Assembly: GCA_019634365.1 (NCBI GenBank)
Contig: JAHQVM010000067.1
Coordinates: 1 to 56,436 of the forward strand
DNA length: 56,436 nucleotides
Source of the DNA: Flavobacteriaceae bacterium
Lineage (GTDB): Bacteria; Bacteroidota; Bacteroidia; Flavobacteriales; Flavobacteriaceae
Direction of reading: 5' to 3'
The notes beneath the pieces are model-generated. The model saw only the letters and a list, made by a program, of their open reading frames with translations, did no database searches and had not been told where the DNA came from. Of this stretch, positions 15,990 to 24,664 are shown one piece after another. Made by a program: the position numbers and the translations under genes. The stretch's first letter is position 1, and every line of letters starts with the position of its first letter.

Positions 15990-17408
15990 ATGCAAAAGAA
16001 ATTCCTTTTTATAGGCATCCTCTGTTTTACCATCTTTTTTGAAGGGATGGCCCAGAAAGTGAATCAAGAGGATTCCCTTACTATGAGAAACATATATGAT
16101 ATGGCTCTCCTTAATGGAAAGAGCTACGACTGGCTGGATCATTTGTCGAACGAGATTGGAGGAAGACTCTCCGGGTCTTTAGAAGCAGAAAAGGCAGTGC
16201 AATACACCAAAGAAGAATTGGAAAAATTAGGGTTGGACCGCGTTTGGTTGCAGCCCGTTATGGTTCCCAAATGGACTCGTGGTTTTCCAGAGCACGCCTA
16301 TATAGAAACTGCCCCTGGCCTGAGCAAAACGGTTAATATCTGTGCCCTAGGGGGATCTGTGGCGACTACGCCTCTGGGATTAAAAGCGGAAATCATTGAA
16401 GTTCAGGGAATAGAAGACCTTAAAAATTATGGAAAGGAACGCATAGAAGGCAAAATAGTATTCTATAACCGTCCTATGCAGGCTAATTTAATCAGTACGT
16501 TTCAAGCCTATGGAGGATGCGTAGACCAACGTTATGCGGGCGCCATGGAAGCAGCCAAATATGGAGCTGTGGGTGTGGTGGTGCGATCCATGAACTTGCG
16601 CAAGGACGATCTCCCGCATACAGGTTCCATGAGCTATGGGGATACTCCGGTGAGCAAACGAATCCCGGCTTGTGCCATAAGTACCAATGATGCCGATTAT
16701 TTGAGTCGGGCATTAAGTCTTAAAGCAGATTTGCAATTCTATTTTAAACAAAACTGCAAGGTATATCCAGATGTGTTGTCTCACAATGTTATTGGAGAGA
16801 TTAAAGGAAGTGTGTATCCTGATAAATACATGATCGTTGGCGGACATTTGGATTCTTGGGATTTAGGAGATGGTTCTCATGATGATGGTGCAGGATGTGT
16901 ACAGTCTATGGAAGTGTTACGATTATTCAAAAAAATTAATTACAAACCTCGTCATACGATTCGGGTGGTGCTATTCATGAATGAGGAAAACGGATTGCGG
17001 GGTGGTCGCAAGTATGCTGAAGAGGCCAAATTGAAACAAGAGGAACATATTTTTGCTTTGGAGAGTGATGCAGGCGGATTTACACCCAGAGGATTTTCAT
17101 TTGATACGGATGAAGCCAATTTCGCCCAAGTAAAAAGTTGGGAACCTTTGTTTAAGCCTTACTTAATTCACTATTTCGAATTGGGTGGCAGTGGAGCCGA
17201 TATTGGACCGCTAAAGGATGATAAAATTGTGCTTTCCGGACTCCGTCCAGATTCCCAACGCTATTTCGATCATCACCATGCAGCCAATGATACTTTTGAT
17301 GCAGTAAACCGTCGCGAATTGGAATTGGGTGGTGCAACCATGGCAAGTTTGGTATATCTATTCGATAAGTACGGAACCAAATCTTCGGTTCAAGCTGTTA
17401 AGAATTAA
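15990..17408 (+). CDS. Exported M28 family metallopeptidase with PA domain
   Basis: A 472-residue secreted zinc aminopeptidase-like protein. The signal peptide ends GMAQ near residue 22. A PA-like insert (about 130-250, with GKIVFYNRP and YGAVGVVVRSMN) precedes the catalytic part. Zinc ligands are visible as H286 and D298/D299 (GGHLDSWDLGDGSHDDGAG), the general base and ligand pair E332/E333 in FMNEENG, D360 in ESDAGG and a late histidine in FDHHHAAND (427-435). This order fits peptidase family M28 (carboxypeptidase Q/PGCP-like). It probably trims peptides in the periplasm or outside. Start ATG 15990 is four bases after PPK2; an earlier in-frame ATG lies inside that gene and is rejected. Confidence 0.92.
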   Translation: MQKKFLFIGILCFTIFFEGMAQKVNQEDSLTMRNIYDMALLNGKSYDWLDHLSNEIGGRLSGSLEAEKAVQYTKEELEKLGLDRVWLQPVMVPKWTRGFPEHAYIETAPGLSKTVNICALGGSVATTPLGLKAEIIEVQGIEDLKNYGKERIEGKIVFYNRPMQANLISTFQAYGGCVDQRYAGAMEAAKYGAVGVVVRSMNLRKDDLPHTGSMSYGDTPVSKRIPACAISTNDADYLSRALSLKADLQFYFKQNCKVYPDVLSHNVIGEIKGSVYPDKYMIVGGHLDSWDLGDGSHDDGAGCVQSMEVLRLFKKINYKPRHTIRVVLFMNEENGLRGGRKYAEEAKLKQEEHIFALESDAGGFTPRGFSFDTDEANFAQVKSWEPLFKPYLIHYFELGGSGADIGPLKDDKIVLSGLRPDSQRYFDHHHAANDTFDAVNRRELELGGATMASLVYLFDKYGTKSSVQAVKN

Positions 17409-17595
17409 AGTTTTATAGTTTATTTTTTAGATGGTTCTAAAGTAAGGCTTGAAATATGGAAATTACTTTGGTTTAGTTAAAATTTAGGTAAATTTTCATC
17501 GGCAATTGGAAGTAAACTATTATCGGGAATTACCTGCGGACTTTTATTTACTAAAACAATTTGTATCTTTAGGTAAGCGAATTGATCACTAACCT

Positions 17596-19065
17596 ATGCT
17601 TACTTTATCTAACATACGAAAGTATTTTGCGGTCATAGTTTTACTATTAACTATGCAAGCCGATAATGGCTTACTGGCAAATGAGGCGTCTTTCATGGAG
17701 GATGCCTTAGTTCAGACTGGGAATAGAACGCCCTTTGTTTTTACACAGGAAGTAGATGAGCGCAATTTTAGTGCAGATTCATTGCAGGCTTTTAGGGAGA
17801 AAGCAATTTACGCGGCAAAGAATAATGACGTTGTGAGTGCGTATTTGCATGCAGAGAAATATATTATGTATTCTGGTGAAACTTCCTTTTTGGAATACAG
17901 TTACTTTAAGCCATTTTCCAATACAGATGAATTCATTCAATTGAGGGATAGATTTAGTTTGGATTTCAGTTGGATGAGTTTCTTTTATCTCTTTTCTTCC
18001 ATTATTGGATTTTTTATAGGTATTGTGCTCCTTTTGAAGAAGAAACAGGATAGATGGTCTTCTATTTTGATCAGTGCATTTATGTTGATCAATTCGGTAT
18101 TTATCTTTCATAACTTTCTCTATGAAACGAACTTAGTTTTTACAGTGCCACATATGCTGTATGTGTCAGCTACCTATGCCTATATCTACGGTCCTTTGAT
18201 GTACTTCTACTACAAGAGAATTACGGTAAACTACCAGTTTAGCAAAAAGGATTTATTGCATTTAATACCCACTGTGGCGGTATTAGTATTGTTGTTCCCT
18301 ATACTTGCACTTTCTGGACAAGATAAATTGAACATTATGTTCGGGGTGGGTGTTATAGATAGAGAGCCTTACCGTATCTATATAGTATTTACAAAGTTTC
18401 TATCACTATTGATTTATGGAAGTTTAGTGATGTACTGCTACATCAAGAGTAGTAGAAAGTTATCGATAACGCCACAGGCCAAAAAGTGGATTCGCAATTT
18501 GGTAATTCTTACCAGTATTTATGTATTGGCCTACCTCATTCATGGTTTGAATATTACGAAGGTGGTACCTAGAATGGACATTTTTGTGAGTATCCAGGTA
18601 ATTTCCATGTGTTTAACTGTGCTTTATATTGGATATGCCTCCTACGCCCGTCCCAATCTGGTGACCCATGGTTTCGTTAAAGAGAAAAAGAAGTATACCA
18701 AGTCGGGACTTACCCCATCATATTCGATGGAGCTAAAAATTGAATTGCTAAAACTACTAGAAGAAGAAAAAATATATCGCCAAAACAATATAAGCCTTGC
18801 CTTGGTTTCGGATATGTTGGGAACCACAAGGCACAATGCCTCTCAGGTGATCAATGAGCATTTTGGTCTTAATTTCTTTGAACTTATCAATAAATATCGA
18901 ATTGATGAGGCCAAGGAAATCTTGAAAAGCGACCGGAATAAAAACCTCAATATTATTGATGTGGCCTATGAAGTGGGATTCAATAATAAGGTAACCTTTA
19001 ATAAGTCCTTCCGAAAACAACTGTCGATTACGCCTTCCCAATATATTAGTTCCCTTCAGATGTAA
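17596..19065 (+). CDS. Membrane-bound AraC-type transcriptional regulator
   Basis: A 489-residue one-polypeptide regulator. A signal-like N-terminus (1-29) leads to a short external region (30-125), then seven predicted helices (about 126-147, 155-173, 184-206, 220-240, 260-284, 299-318, 328-350), and a cytoplasmic AraC DNA-binding domain (about 390-487) containing both HTHs: ISLALVSDMLGTTRHNASQVI and IIDVAYEVGFNNKVTFNKSF. Such proteins could sense an external or membrane signal and act on DNA directly from the membrane. A -7-like TATCTTTA occurs about 20 bp upstream. Genes on both sides are separated by large gaps, so no target is obvious. Confidence 0.9.
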   Translation: MLTLSNIRKYFAVIVLLLTMQADNGLLANEASFMEDALVQTGNRTPFVFTQEVDERNFSADSLQAFREKAIYAAKNNDVVSAYLHAEKYIMYSGETSFLEYSYFKPFSNTDEFIQLRDRFSLDFSWMSFFYLFSSIIGFFIGIVLLLKKKQDRWSSILISAFMLINSVFIFHNFLYETNLVFTVPHMLYVSATYAYIYGPLMYFYYKRITVNYQFSKKDLLHLIPTVAVLVLLFPILALSGQDKLNIMFGVGVIDREPYRIYIVFTKFLSLLIYGSLVMYCYIKSSRKLSITPQAKKWIRNLVILTSIYVLAYLIHGLNITKVVPRMDIFVSIQVISMCLTVLYIGYASYARPNLVTHGFVKEKKKYTKSGLTPSYSMELKIELLKLLEEEKIYRQNNISLALVSDMLGTTRHNASQVINEHFGLNFFELINKYRIDEAKEILKSDRNKNLNIIDVAYEVGFNNKVTFNKSFRKQLSITPSQYISSLQM

Positions 19066-19210
19066 AATGAAGGTTAATATTCTTCGGACAAGGTAAAGTA
19101 GGTGGGCATTGCCTTCTTTTTTTCAATAATGTGTTTCCTTAGCCATAGGATAATCAAGCAACGAGATTATTCTGGTAGATTAGTTCTTTTCATATAAGTT
19201 TAGTTGGTGT

Positions 19211-19271
19211 ACGATTTGTTTGGCTAATTCATTCAGTTTGGTTGGTTTTTCGTTTTTACCAAACAAATCGT
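19211..19271. repeat. 13-bp inverted repeat (stem-loop) before terminator
   Basis: ACGATTTGTTTGG at 19211-19223 is the exact reverse complement of CCAAACAAATCGT at 19259-19271, with a 35-base loop. It ends three bases before the terminator stem. Confidence 0.8.
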
Positions 19272-19273
19272 CT

Positions 19274-19308
19274 AGCCCGTTCCGGTACTTCTTCGGAACG
19301 GGCTTTTT
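19274..19308 (+). terminator. Rho-independent terminator
   Basis: Perfect 10-bp stem AGCCCGTTCC / GGAACGGGCT (19274-19283 and 19295-19304), 11-base loop, then a T run. It is 209 bp beyond the AraC-type gene and 86 bp before the MATE start. Confidence 0.9.
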
Positions 19309-19369
19309 GTTGTGAATTACTGGCTCATAAATTGTAAAAAGAACTGTTCCAGAATCATGGTGGCTTCCT

Positions 19370-19377
19370 TACCTTTG
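19370..19377 (+). promoter_or_regulatory. -7 promoter element of MATE gene
   Basis: TACCTTTG is a perfect TAnnTTTG, 16 bp before the TTG start at 19394. No clear -33 TTG is present at the right distance. Confidence 0.45.
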
Positions 19378-19393
19378 CTGGAAAACCAACCAA

Positions 19394-20764
19394 TTGCTTC
19401 AACAATATACCAAGGAATTCTCCTATAACTTCAGATTGGCCAGTCCCGTCATTTTGGGTATGTTGGGGCATACGATGGTTGCCTTTATCGACAATATTAT
19501 GGTAGGGCAATTGGGAACTGCGGAACTCGCTGCAGTATCCTTGGGCAATAGTTTTATGTTTATTGCAATGTCTTTGGGAATTGGGTTTTCCACGGCTATC
19601 ACCCCATTGGTTGCAGAAGCAGATGGGGAAGGCAATATACCTTCAGGAAAGTCTGCTTTTAAACATGGACTTTTCCTTTGTACGGTACTTGGGGTCGTTT
19701 TGTTTTTAATGGTCTTTTTTGCAAGACCTTTGTTGTATTCCATGAACCAACCCAAGGAAGTGGTAGACTTGGCTATGCCTTATTTAACCTTGGTGGCCAT
19801 ATCCTTGGTGCCACTTATAGTTTTTCAAGCCTTTAAGCAATGTAGTGATGGCCTTTCACTTACCAAATATCCCATGTATGCTACGATTGCCGCCAACGTA
19901 GTGAACGTCATATTGAACTACCTCTTCATCTTCGGGAAATTTGGGTTCCCGCAATTGGGTATAGTAGGTGCCGCCATAGGGACCTTGGCATCCAGGCTTA
20001 TCATGGTAGGTTATTTATGGTACTTGATGTCCCAACATTATAAGGCGAGGGAATATGTGCTGAGGATAAAATTCTTCAGGCTTACTAAGCGAATGATCAA
20101 CAAGCTTTTAAGTTTGGGCTTTCCATCGGCCTTACAGATGTTTTTTGAAGTTGCCATATTCACAGCAGCTATTTGGCTTTCCGGTATTTTGGGAAAGAAC
20201 CCACAGGCAGCAAATCAGATAGCGCTCAATCTATCTTCTATGACTTTCATGGTGGCTATGGGCTTCAGTGTTGCTGCAATGGTGCGGGTTGGGAATCAGA
20301 AAGGATTAAAGCGGTTCAGGGAATTACGGCGCATTGCCTTTTCCATTTTCCTGCTTACCAGTCTCTGCGCTGCGGTATTCGCAGCTGCATTCCTATTGTT
20401 TAATGAACAGCTGCCCAAAATGTATCTGGATGAAACAGATCCGAAAAATTTAGCAGATAACCTTCAGGTATTGACCATAGCTTCCAAGTTATTAGTGGTG
20501 GCTGCAGTTTTCCAGATTAGCGATGCTGTTCAGGTGGTGGTTCTGGGAGCCTTACGGGGAATGCAAGATGTAAAGATTCCAACACTAATCACATTTGTGG
20601 CGTATTGGGTGATCGGCTTCCCCATATCCTATTATCTCAGCATGTTTACGGAGTATAAAAGCTCGGGTATTTGGATTGGACTACTCGCCGGTCTCACCGC
20701 TTCAGCCATCTTACTTTTCTTCAGGTTTCAATACCTTTCAAAAAAGCTAATCAAAGCACATTAG
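19394..20764 (+). CDS. MATE family efflux transporter
   Basis: A 456-residue inner-membrane exporter with about 12 hydrophobic helices. The opening LASPVILGMLGHTMVAFIDNIMVGQLG region (residues 15-41) and the mid-protein LGFPSALQMFFEVA (about 238-251) are hallmarks of the two MATE halves. MATE proteins use Na+ or H+ gradients to expel cationic drugs and other organics; the substrate is not inferable. The start is taken as TTG 19394 (MLQQYTKEFSYNF), since the next ATG would cut into the first helix. It has its own -7 element and follows a terminator, so it is probably monocistronic. Confidence 0.93.
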   Translation: MLQQYTKEFSYNFRLASPVILGMLGHTMVAFIDNIMVGQLGTAELAAVSLGNSFMFIAMSLGIGFSTAITPLVAEADGEGNIPSGKSAFKHGLFLCTVLGVVLFLMVFFARPLLYSMNQPKEVVDLAMPYLTLVAISLVPLIVFQAFKQCSDGLSLTKYPMYATIAANVVNVILNYLFIFGKFGFPQLGIVGAAIGTLASRLIMVGYLWYLMSQHYKAREYVLRIKFFRLTKRMINKLLSLGFPSALQMFFEVAIFTAAIWLSGILGKNPQAANQIALNLSSMTFMVAMGFSVAAMVRVGNQKGLKRFRELRRIAFSIFLLTSLCAAVFAAAFLLFNEQLPKMYLDETDPKNLADNLQVLTIASKLLVVAAVFQISDAVQVVVLGALRGMQDVKIPTLITFVAYWVIGFPISYYLSMFTEYKSSGIWIGLLAGLTASAILLFFRFQYLSKKLIKAH

Positions 20765-20871
20765 CACCTCAGTAAACAATTCGCAATACCAAACATTCCA
20801 TGGATCGTGTATGACACCTCGTTCTTTATAAAGTAGGGCATAGTGTCCTTTCGTTTTTGTGGTTTTAGAAA

Positions 20872-20879
20872 TAGCTTTG
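20872..20879 (+). promoter_or_regulatory. -7 promoter element of propeller gene
   Basis: TAGCTTTG, a perfect TAnnTTTG, 28 bp before ATG 20907. It is flanked by a 9-bp inverted repeat TGTGGTTTT (20858-20866) / AAAACCACA (20893-20901), so the second arm lies in the short leader next to the start codon. Confidence 0.45.
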
Positions 20880-20906
20880 ATAATCAAATCAAAAAAACCA
20901 CATACT

Positions 20907-22109
20907 ATGAAAAACATTTTTACGCTAATTATGATGCTCGCTTCTTTAGGCATGCAAAGCCAAGCTTGGACGAATTACACAACGGCAGATGGATTGATTG
21001 AAGGAATTCCTTCTTCGTTAATTCAAGATACCGATGGCAACATATGGACGACAGATTGGACCGTGAATACTTCCCCTGGCATTGGAAATTTCGATGGTGT
21101 AAGCTGGGTAACACTAGGCACCGACGATGGGGCTCCCACCAACGCCATTGCCGATAGTTTTCAGGATAGTGATGGGAACTATTGGTTTACCACTTTTGAT
21201 GAAATGGGCGTTAGTAAATATGACGGAAGTACCTGGACCAGTTATACCGTTGCGGATGGCTTGGTTTCCAATACTATTTGGGAAACGTTTCAAGACAGTC
21301 AAGGAGATCTCTGGTTTACGGGATTTGGGATCAGTAGATTCGATGGAACTACCTTTACCAATTATACTACCATCGACGGAGAGATCTTTTTCTCTGAAAC
21401 TATGGTAGAGGACAATGAAGGTAATTTCTGGTTCGCAAGTTCCTTGGGACTTCTTAAGTTTGATGGTACCGATTGGGAAGTTTTTACCTCTGCCGATGGG
21501 TATTCCACAGATCGCCCTGGAGCATTATTGTATGATAGCAATGGCAATTTATGGGTGGGGAGTTATTTGAATGGTACTGGAATCGATCGATTCGATGGAA
21601 CTACTGTAACCAACTATTCCTTTGGGGATGGCATCAATAATGTCGATGTTCGGTACTCCAATGCTATGGCAGAGGGAAGTGATGGGACCATTTATATAGG
21701 AACCAATTTTGGTGTGGCTGTTTTCGACGGAACCGATTGGACCTCCATAGCTCTTGCCGAAGGGTTACCGCAAGAGAATGTTCGCTCCGTTATTGAAGAT
21801 ACCGAGGGGAATTTATGGATTTCAACCTTTATAGGGGTAAGTAAATACAATCCAACCTTGGGCGTTTTCGAAACTTTGCAGGAATCATTCCAAGTATATC
21901 CCAACCCATCTAATAGCATCATAAACATTGCATCTGAAGCTCAAATTGAAACCGTTCAATTGTACTCGCTTCTGGGCGAAAAAGTATTGGAAAAAAACCT
22001 AACTGAGAATGCATCCATAGATGTGTCTGCCCTCAGTACAGGTACTTATATTCTGAAGGTTATAGATTCGAACGAACTTGTTGGTTTTAAAAAGATAATC
22101 ATCGAATAA
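20907..22109 (+). CDS. T9SS-secreted beta-propeller protein (Reg_prop repeats)
   Basis: A 400-residue secreted protein. Signal peptide ends SQA near residue 20. Repeats built on DxxGNxWFxT/ SKYDGSTWTSYT (seven or so blades) are of the two-component-regulator propeller type normally found in the periplasmic sensor of hybrid two-component systems, but no membrane, kinase or HTH part follows. Instead residues about 326-400 are a type A T9SS sorting domain (VYPNPSNSIINI, then LSTGTYILKV and GFKKIIIE), so it should be exported through the type IX secretion system to the cell surface or medium. Start ATG 20907; an upstream in-frame ATG at 20859 precedes the promoter element. It ends in its own terminator. 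Confidence 0.9.
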   Translation: MKNIFTLIMMLASLGMQSQAWTNYTTADGLIEGIPSSLIQDTDGNIWTTDWTVNTSPGIGNFDGVSWVTLGTDDGAPTNAIADSFQDSDGNYWFTTFDEMGVSKYDGSTWTSYTVADGLVSNTIWETFQDSQGDLWFTGFGISRFDGTTFTNYTTIDGEIFFSETMVEDNEGNFWFASSLGLLKFDGTDWEVFTSADGYSTDRPGALLYDSNGNLWVGSYLNGTGIDRFDGTTVTNYSFGDGINNVDVRYSNAMAEGSDGTIYIGTNFGVAVFDGTDWTSIALAEGLPQENVRSVIEDTEGNLWISTFIGVSKYNPTLGVFETLQESFQVYPNPSNSIINIASEAQIETVQLYSLLGEKVLEKNLTENASIDVSALSTGTYILKVIDSNELVGFKKIIIE

Positions 22110-22138
22110 GTAGGGTGATTATACTAAGTTAGTTGTAG

Positions 22139-22165
22139 AAATCCCGGGTACTAAGCCCGGGATTT
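22139..22165 (+). terminator. Rho-independent terminator of propeller gene
   Basis: Perfect 10-bp stem AAATCCCGGG / CCCGGGATTT (22139-22148, 22156-22165) with a 7-base loop, then CATTT. It starts 30 bp after the stop codon. Confidence 0.85.
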
Positions 22166-22227
22166 CATTTGCTGTTAATTTGTGAATGCCAAGAAAGGTG
22201 TAACTTGCACCACAAAATTAATATCGC

Positions 22228-22458
22228 ATGAATCTTCCGAAATTTCTTTTAGGTGATAATACCGATTTCCCCGATGCAATTTTTGTAGTCCATACCGAAT
22301 TTCCCCGTTTCGTAATTAACTTGGAAAATGATGAAGTAGAATGGATGGAGGAATTCGATGCCCAGGACCAAAAAGAATTAAGTACAGAGGCAGAGAATGC
22401 CATCAAGGAAGCCAGTGCTTTTTACGATAGGGAAGTAGCGCGCTACGAAGATGCTTGA
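22228..22458 (+). CDS. Small conserved acidic protein upstream of PAP2 gene
   Basis: A 76-residue acidic cytoplasmic protein beginning MNLPKFLLGDNTDFPDAIFV. It has the look of a conserved flavobacterial hypothetical: VVHTEFPRFVINL followed by EVEWMEEFD and a helical Glu/Ala-rich C-terminus. No domain is recognised. It overlaps the PAP2 phosphatase gene by eight bases, so translation is likely coupled. Coding is supported by the overlap, good composition and start position. Confidence 0.8.
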   Translation: MNLPKFLLGDNTDFPDAIFVVHTEFPRFVINLENDEVEWMEEFDAQDQKELSTEAENAIKEASAFYDREVARYEDA

Positions 22459-23023
22459 GGAACTTCTGAAATATGATGCTGAGCTATTTCTCTTTCTCAA
22501 TGGATTGGGGAGCGAATCTTGGGATGGACTCTGGCTTTTCATAACTGAAAAATATTCCTCCATTCCATTATACCTTTTTTTACTATTTGTTATTTACCGA
22601 AGATGGGGTGTCAAGACTACGCTCGTTATACTGGTAAGTGTCGCTTTAATGATTACAACTTCCGATCAGCTGGCCAATTTATTCAAGTATGTGTTGTTTC
22701 AGCGTCCCAGACCCTGTAGGGTAGAGGCACTGCGGGAAACCATGCGATTTGTTGCAGACGGTTGCGGCCGGTATGGCTACTTCTCTGCCCATGCTGCCAG
22801 TTCTATGGCAGCGGCTGTGTTTTTAGGTTTGCTGCTGAAGGAAAAGTGGAAATACCTACCTTTTCTATTACTTTTTTGGGCTGTGGTTGTTGCCTATAGT
22901 AGGATTTATTTGGGCGTACACTATCCCTTAGATATTATTACAGGGATGTTCTTTGGAGGAGCTTTGGGATGGTTTTTCTTCCGCGTTCAAAAATGGGCCA
23001 GGAACCATTGGAACCTTCCGTAG
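22451..23023 (+). CDS. PAP2 family membrane phosphatase
   Basis: A 190-residue membrane phosphatase with about five helices. The three PAP2 motifs are present: KYVLFQRP (79-86, KX6RP), FSAH in place of PSGH (111-114), and SRIYLGVHYPLD (150-161, SRX5HX3D). Such enzymes dephosphorylate lipid phosphates, e.g. undecaprenyl pyrophosphate (BacA-independent) or phosphatidic-acid-type lipids. Recycling of the carrier lipid would suit the neighbouring minus-strand glycosyltransferase operon, with which it converges (nine bases between stops), but this link is inference. It overlaps the small acidic gene upstream. Confidence 0.9.
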   Translation: MLEELLKYDAELFLFLNGLGSESWDGLWLFITEKYSSIPLYLFLLFVIYRRWGVKTTLVILVSVALMITTSDQLANLFKYVLFQRPRPCRVEALRETMRFVADGCGRYGYFSAHAASSMAAAVFLGLLLKEKWKYLPFLLLFWAVVVAYSRIYLGVHYPLDIITGMFFGGALGWFFFRVQKWARNHWNLP

Positions 23024-23032
23024 GATCTGTCA

Positions 23033-24664
23033 TCAATTTTTGGTTACTTTATAAAGATCCCGCCAAAGCCTGGGTCTGTGCGAACGCTCTCCGGGACCTT
23101 TCGGGTTCATATCGTAACGCGTCACTTTTTCGATGGAATAATCCGGAAAGGAATTTCGAAATTCGTTGAGGTGTTCTTCTGGAACCAACAATCCGAAGGA
23201 AGATTCTGAAGGAACTTTTACAATACCTTCTTGTTTTAATACCTCAATGGGTTTTCCATAATCCCAAATGAGTTCTGGGGTAAAACCAGCATATTCATAG
23301 ACGGGCAGTTCGGTCTCTTGTTGCCAATCATTAAGTTTTGAAAGTCCCTTGAATTCAGGATTTACGGTTAATGCCCGGGCCATCGGCATTCCAAAGCACA
23401 GAATAGATGCAATGAAAATTATGGTAAGAAAAAATACAGGAACCATTCTTTTTTTGATGAGATGTTTGAACATCAAAAAACCAATGGAAAACAGTGCAAT
23501 TGAAAGCAGTGCAAACCATAACCATTGTCCGGCAAGATTATCTTTCAAAAACAAATATCCCCCAATCGGGAAAACGATACCAATGCTAGCAATGAGTCCA
23601 AAATTGAAGTAAACGGGAATCGTTTGGCGTTTGTCCTGCAGCTCGGCAAAGGATCTGAAAAGGTATTCTATATAAAAAGCCGTGTTCATGGCCATGGGAA
23701 TAAGTACCGGCAGTAAGTACCTCGATTTCTTTTCGGGGATAATGGACAACAAGACCACCGAGCCCATGGTCCAGAGAAAAGTAAACAAATACGCCTTTTT
23801 ATCGAATACGCGATTCTTTAGGTACGGATACAAAAGACCAATGAATGCAGGTAAGGTCCAAACCCCGCTTTGGGTAAAAAAGCTCCAGTAATAATAAAAC
23901 GGACGAACATTATAACCGGTCCAATTACTGGTTTCCTTTTTGGTAATGGCGGCTACGGTCTCCGGATCAAAAGTATAGGTGTACCAATGCCACCAACCCG
24001 AAAGAAGCAGGGAAACCACTAAGAACAGCAATATGGGGACGATTCTGCTTTTAAAATCTCTGTATTTGTATACGATTCCGAAGGAGATGAGAAATGGAAG
24101 CAGCAATGCATACAGTGAAACCGGTCCTTTACTCATAAAAGAACAACCAAAAAATAAGGCGGCGATAAGCACACGTTGGTATTTCTTTTCATTAGAAGTG
24201 AAGAACAAATACAGTTGATAAATACATACCATCATAAACCCATGGGTGTAGATATCCCAATTGGCATCCCTACCTGCTGAGACAATATAGAAAGAGGTCG
24301 CCATGATGAGTCCACTGATGAAGGCGAAGTATTTGTTTTGGGTAAGTCTAGTGACAAACTTATAGGAAGTGATCACCAATAGGATCGCCATTAAAGCTGC
24401 CGGTAGACGCAAGGCAATCAAGCTCTTTAGCCCGAAAATCATGGCAAAGAATGCGGTGATCCAAGTAGGGAGTGGAGGTTTTTGGTAACGGGGATATCCG
24501 TTAAGCGTGGTTAATAACCAATTGCCATCCACAATCATTTCCCGTGCAGTAATGAAATTCCGGGCTTCCATGATATTGACATGTAGCACCGCCAAATTGG
24601 AAAGAAAAATGGCAGCACAGGCAAGGAGTAACCCAATTAGATATTTACGTTTTCCCAACTTCAC
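23033..24664 (-). CDS. ArnT-like lipid-linked sugar glycosyltransferase (GT39/83)
   Basis: A 543-residue membrane glycosyltransferase with about 12 helices. The first external loop carries MEARNFITAREMIVDGNW and then YPRYQKPPLPTWITA (residues about 32-72), the acidic and KPPL hallmarks of ArnT/PMT-type enzymes that take a sugar from a polyprenyl-phosphate donor and put it on lipid A or protein. A soluble external domain lies at the C-terminus (about 440-543). It overlaps the LAB_N gene by 20 bases, and a GT2 gene precedes that, so all three form one operon. Acceptor and sugar are unknown. Confidence 0.88.
   Translation of the reverse strand: MKLGKRKYLIGLLLACAAIFLSNLAVLHVNIMEARNFITAREMIVDGNWLLTTLNGYPRYQKPPLPTWITAFFAMIFGLKSLIALRLPAALMAILLVITSYKFVTRLTQNKYFAFISGLIMATSFYIVSAGRDANWDIYTHGFMMVCIYQLYLFFTSNEKKYQRVLIAALFFGCSFMSKGPVSLYALLLPFLISFGIVYKYRDFKSRIVPILLFLVVSLLLSGWWHWYTYTFDPETVAAITKKETSNWTGYNVRPFYYYWSFFTQSGVWTLPAFIGLLYPYLKNRVFDKKAYLFTFLWTMGSVVLLSIIPEKKSRYLLPVLIPMAMNTAFYIEYLFRSFAELQDKRQTIPVYFNFGLIASIGIVFPIGGYLFLKDNLAGQWLWFALLSIALFSIGFLMFKHLIKKRMVPVFFLTIIFIASILCFGMPMARALTVNPEFKGLSKLNDWQQETELPVYEYAGFTPELIWDYGKPIEVLKQEGIVKVPSESSFGLLVPEEHLNEFRNSFPDYSIEKVTRYDMNPKGPGERSHRPRLWRDLYKVTKN

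Larger units (their letters stand above)
19066..19393. other. 328-bp gene-free interval with two consecutive hairpins
   Basis: No credible coding frame is seen. The first 140 bp are unstructured and AT-rich. A -7-like TAAGTTTA (19195-19202) stands just before a 13-bp inverted repeat (19211-19271), which runs straight into a strong terminator hairpin (19274-19308). A perfect TAnnTTTG (19370-19377) then precedes the MATE gene. The interval may hold the late terminator of the AraC gene or a short non-coding transcript. Confidence 0.6.
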
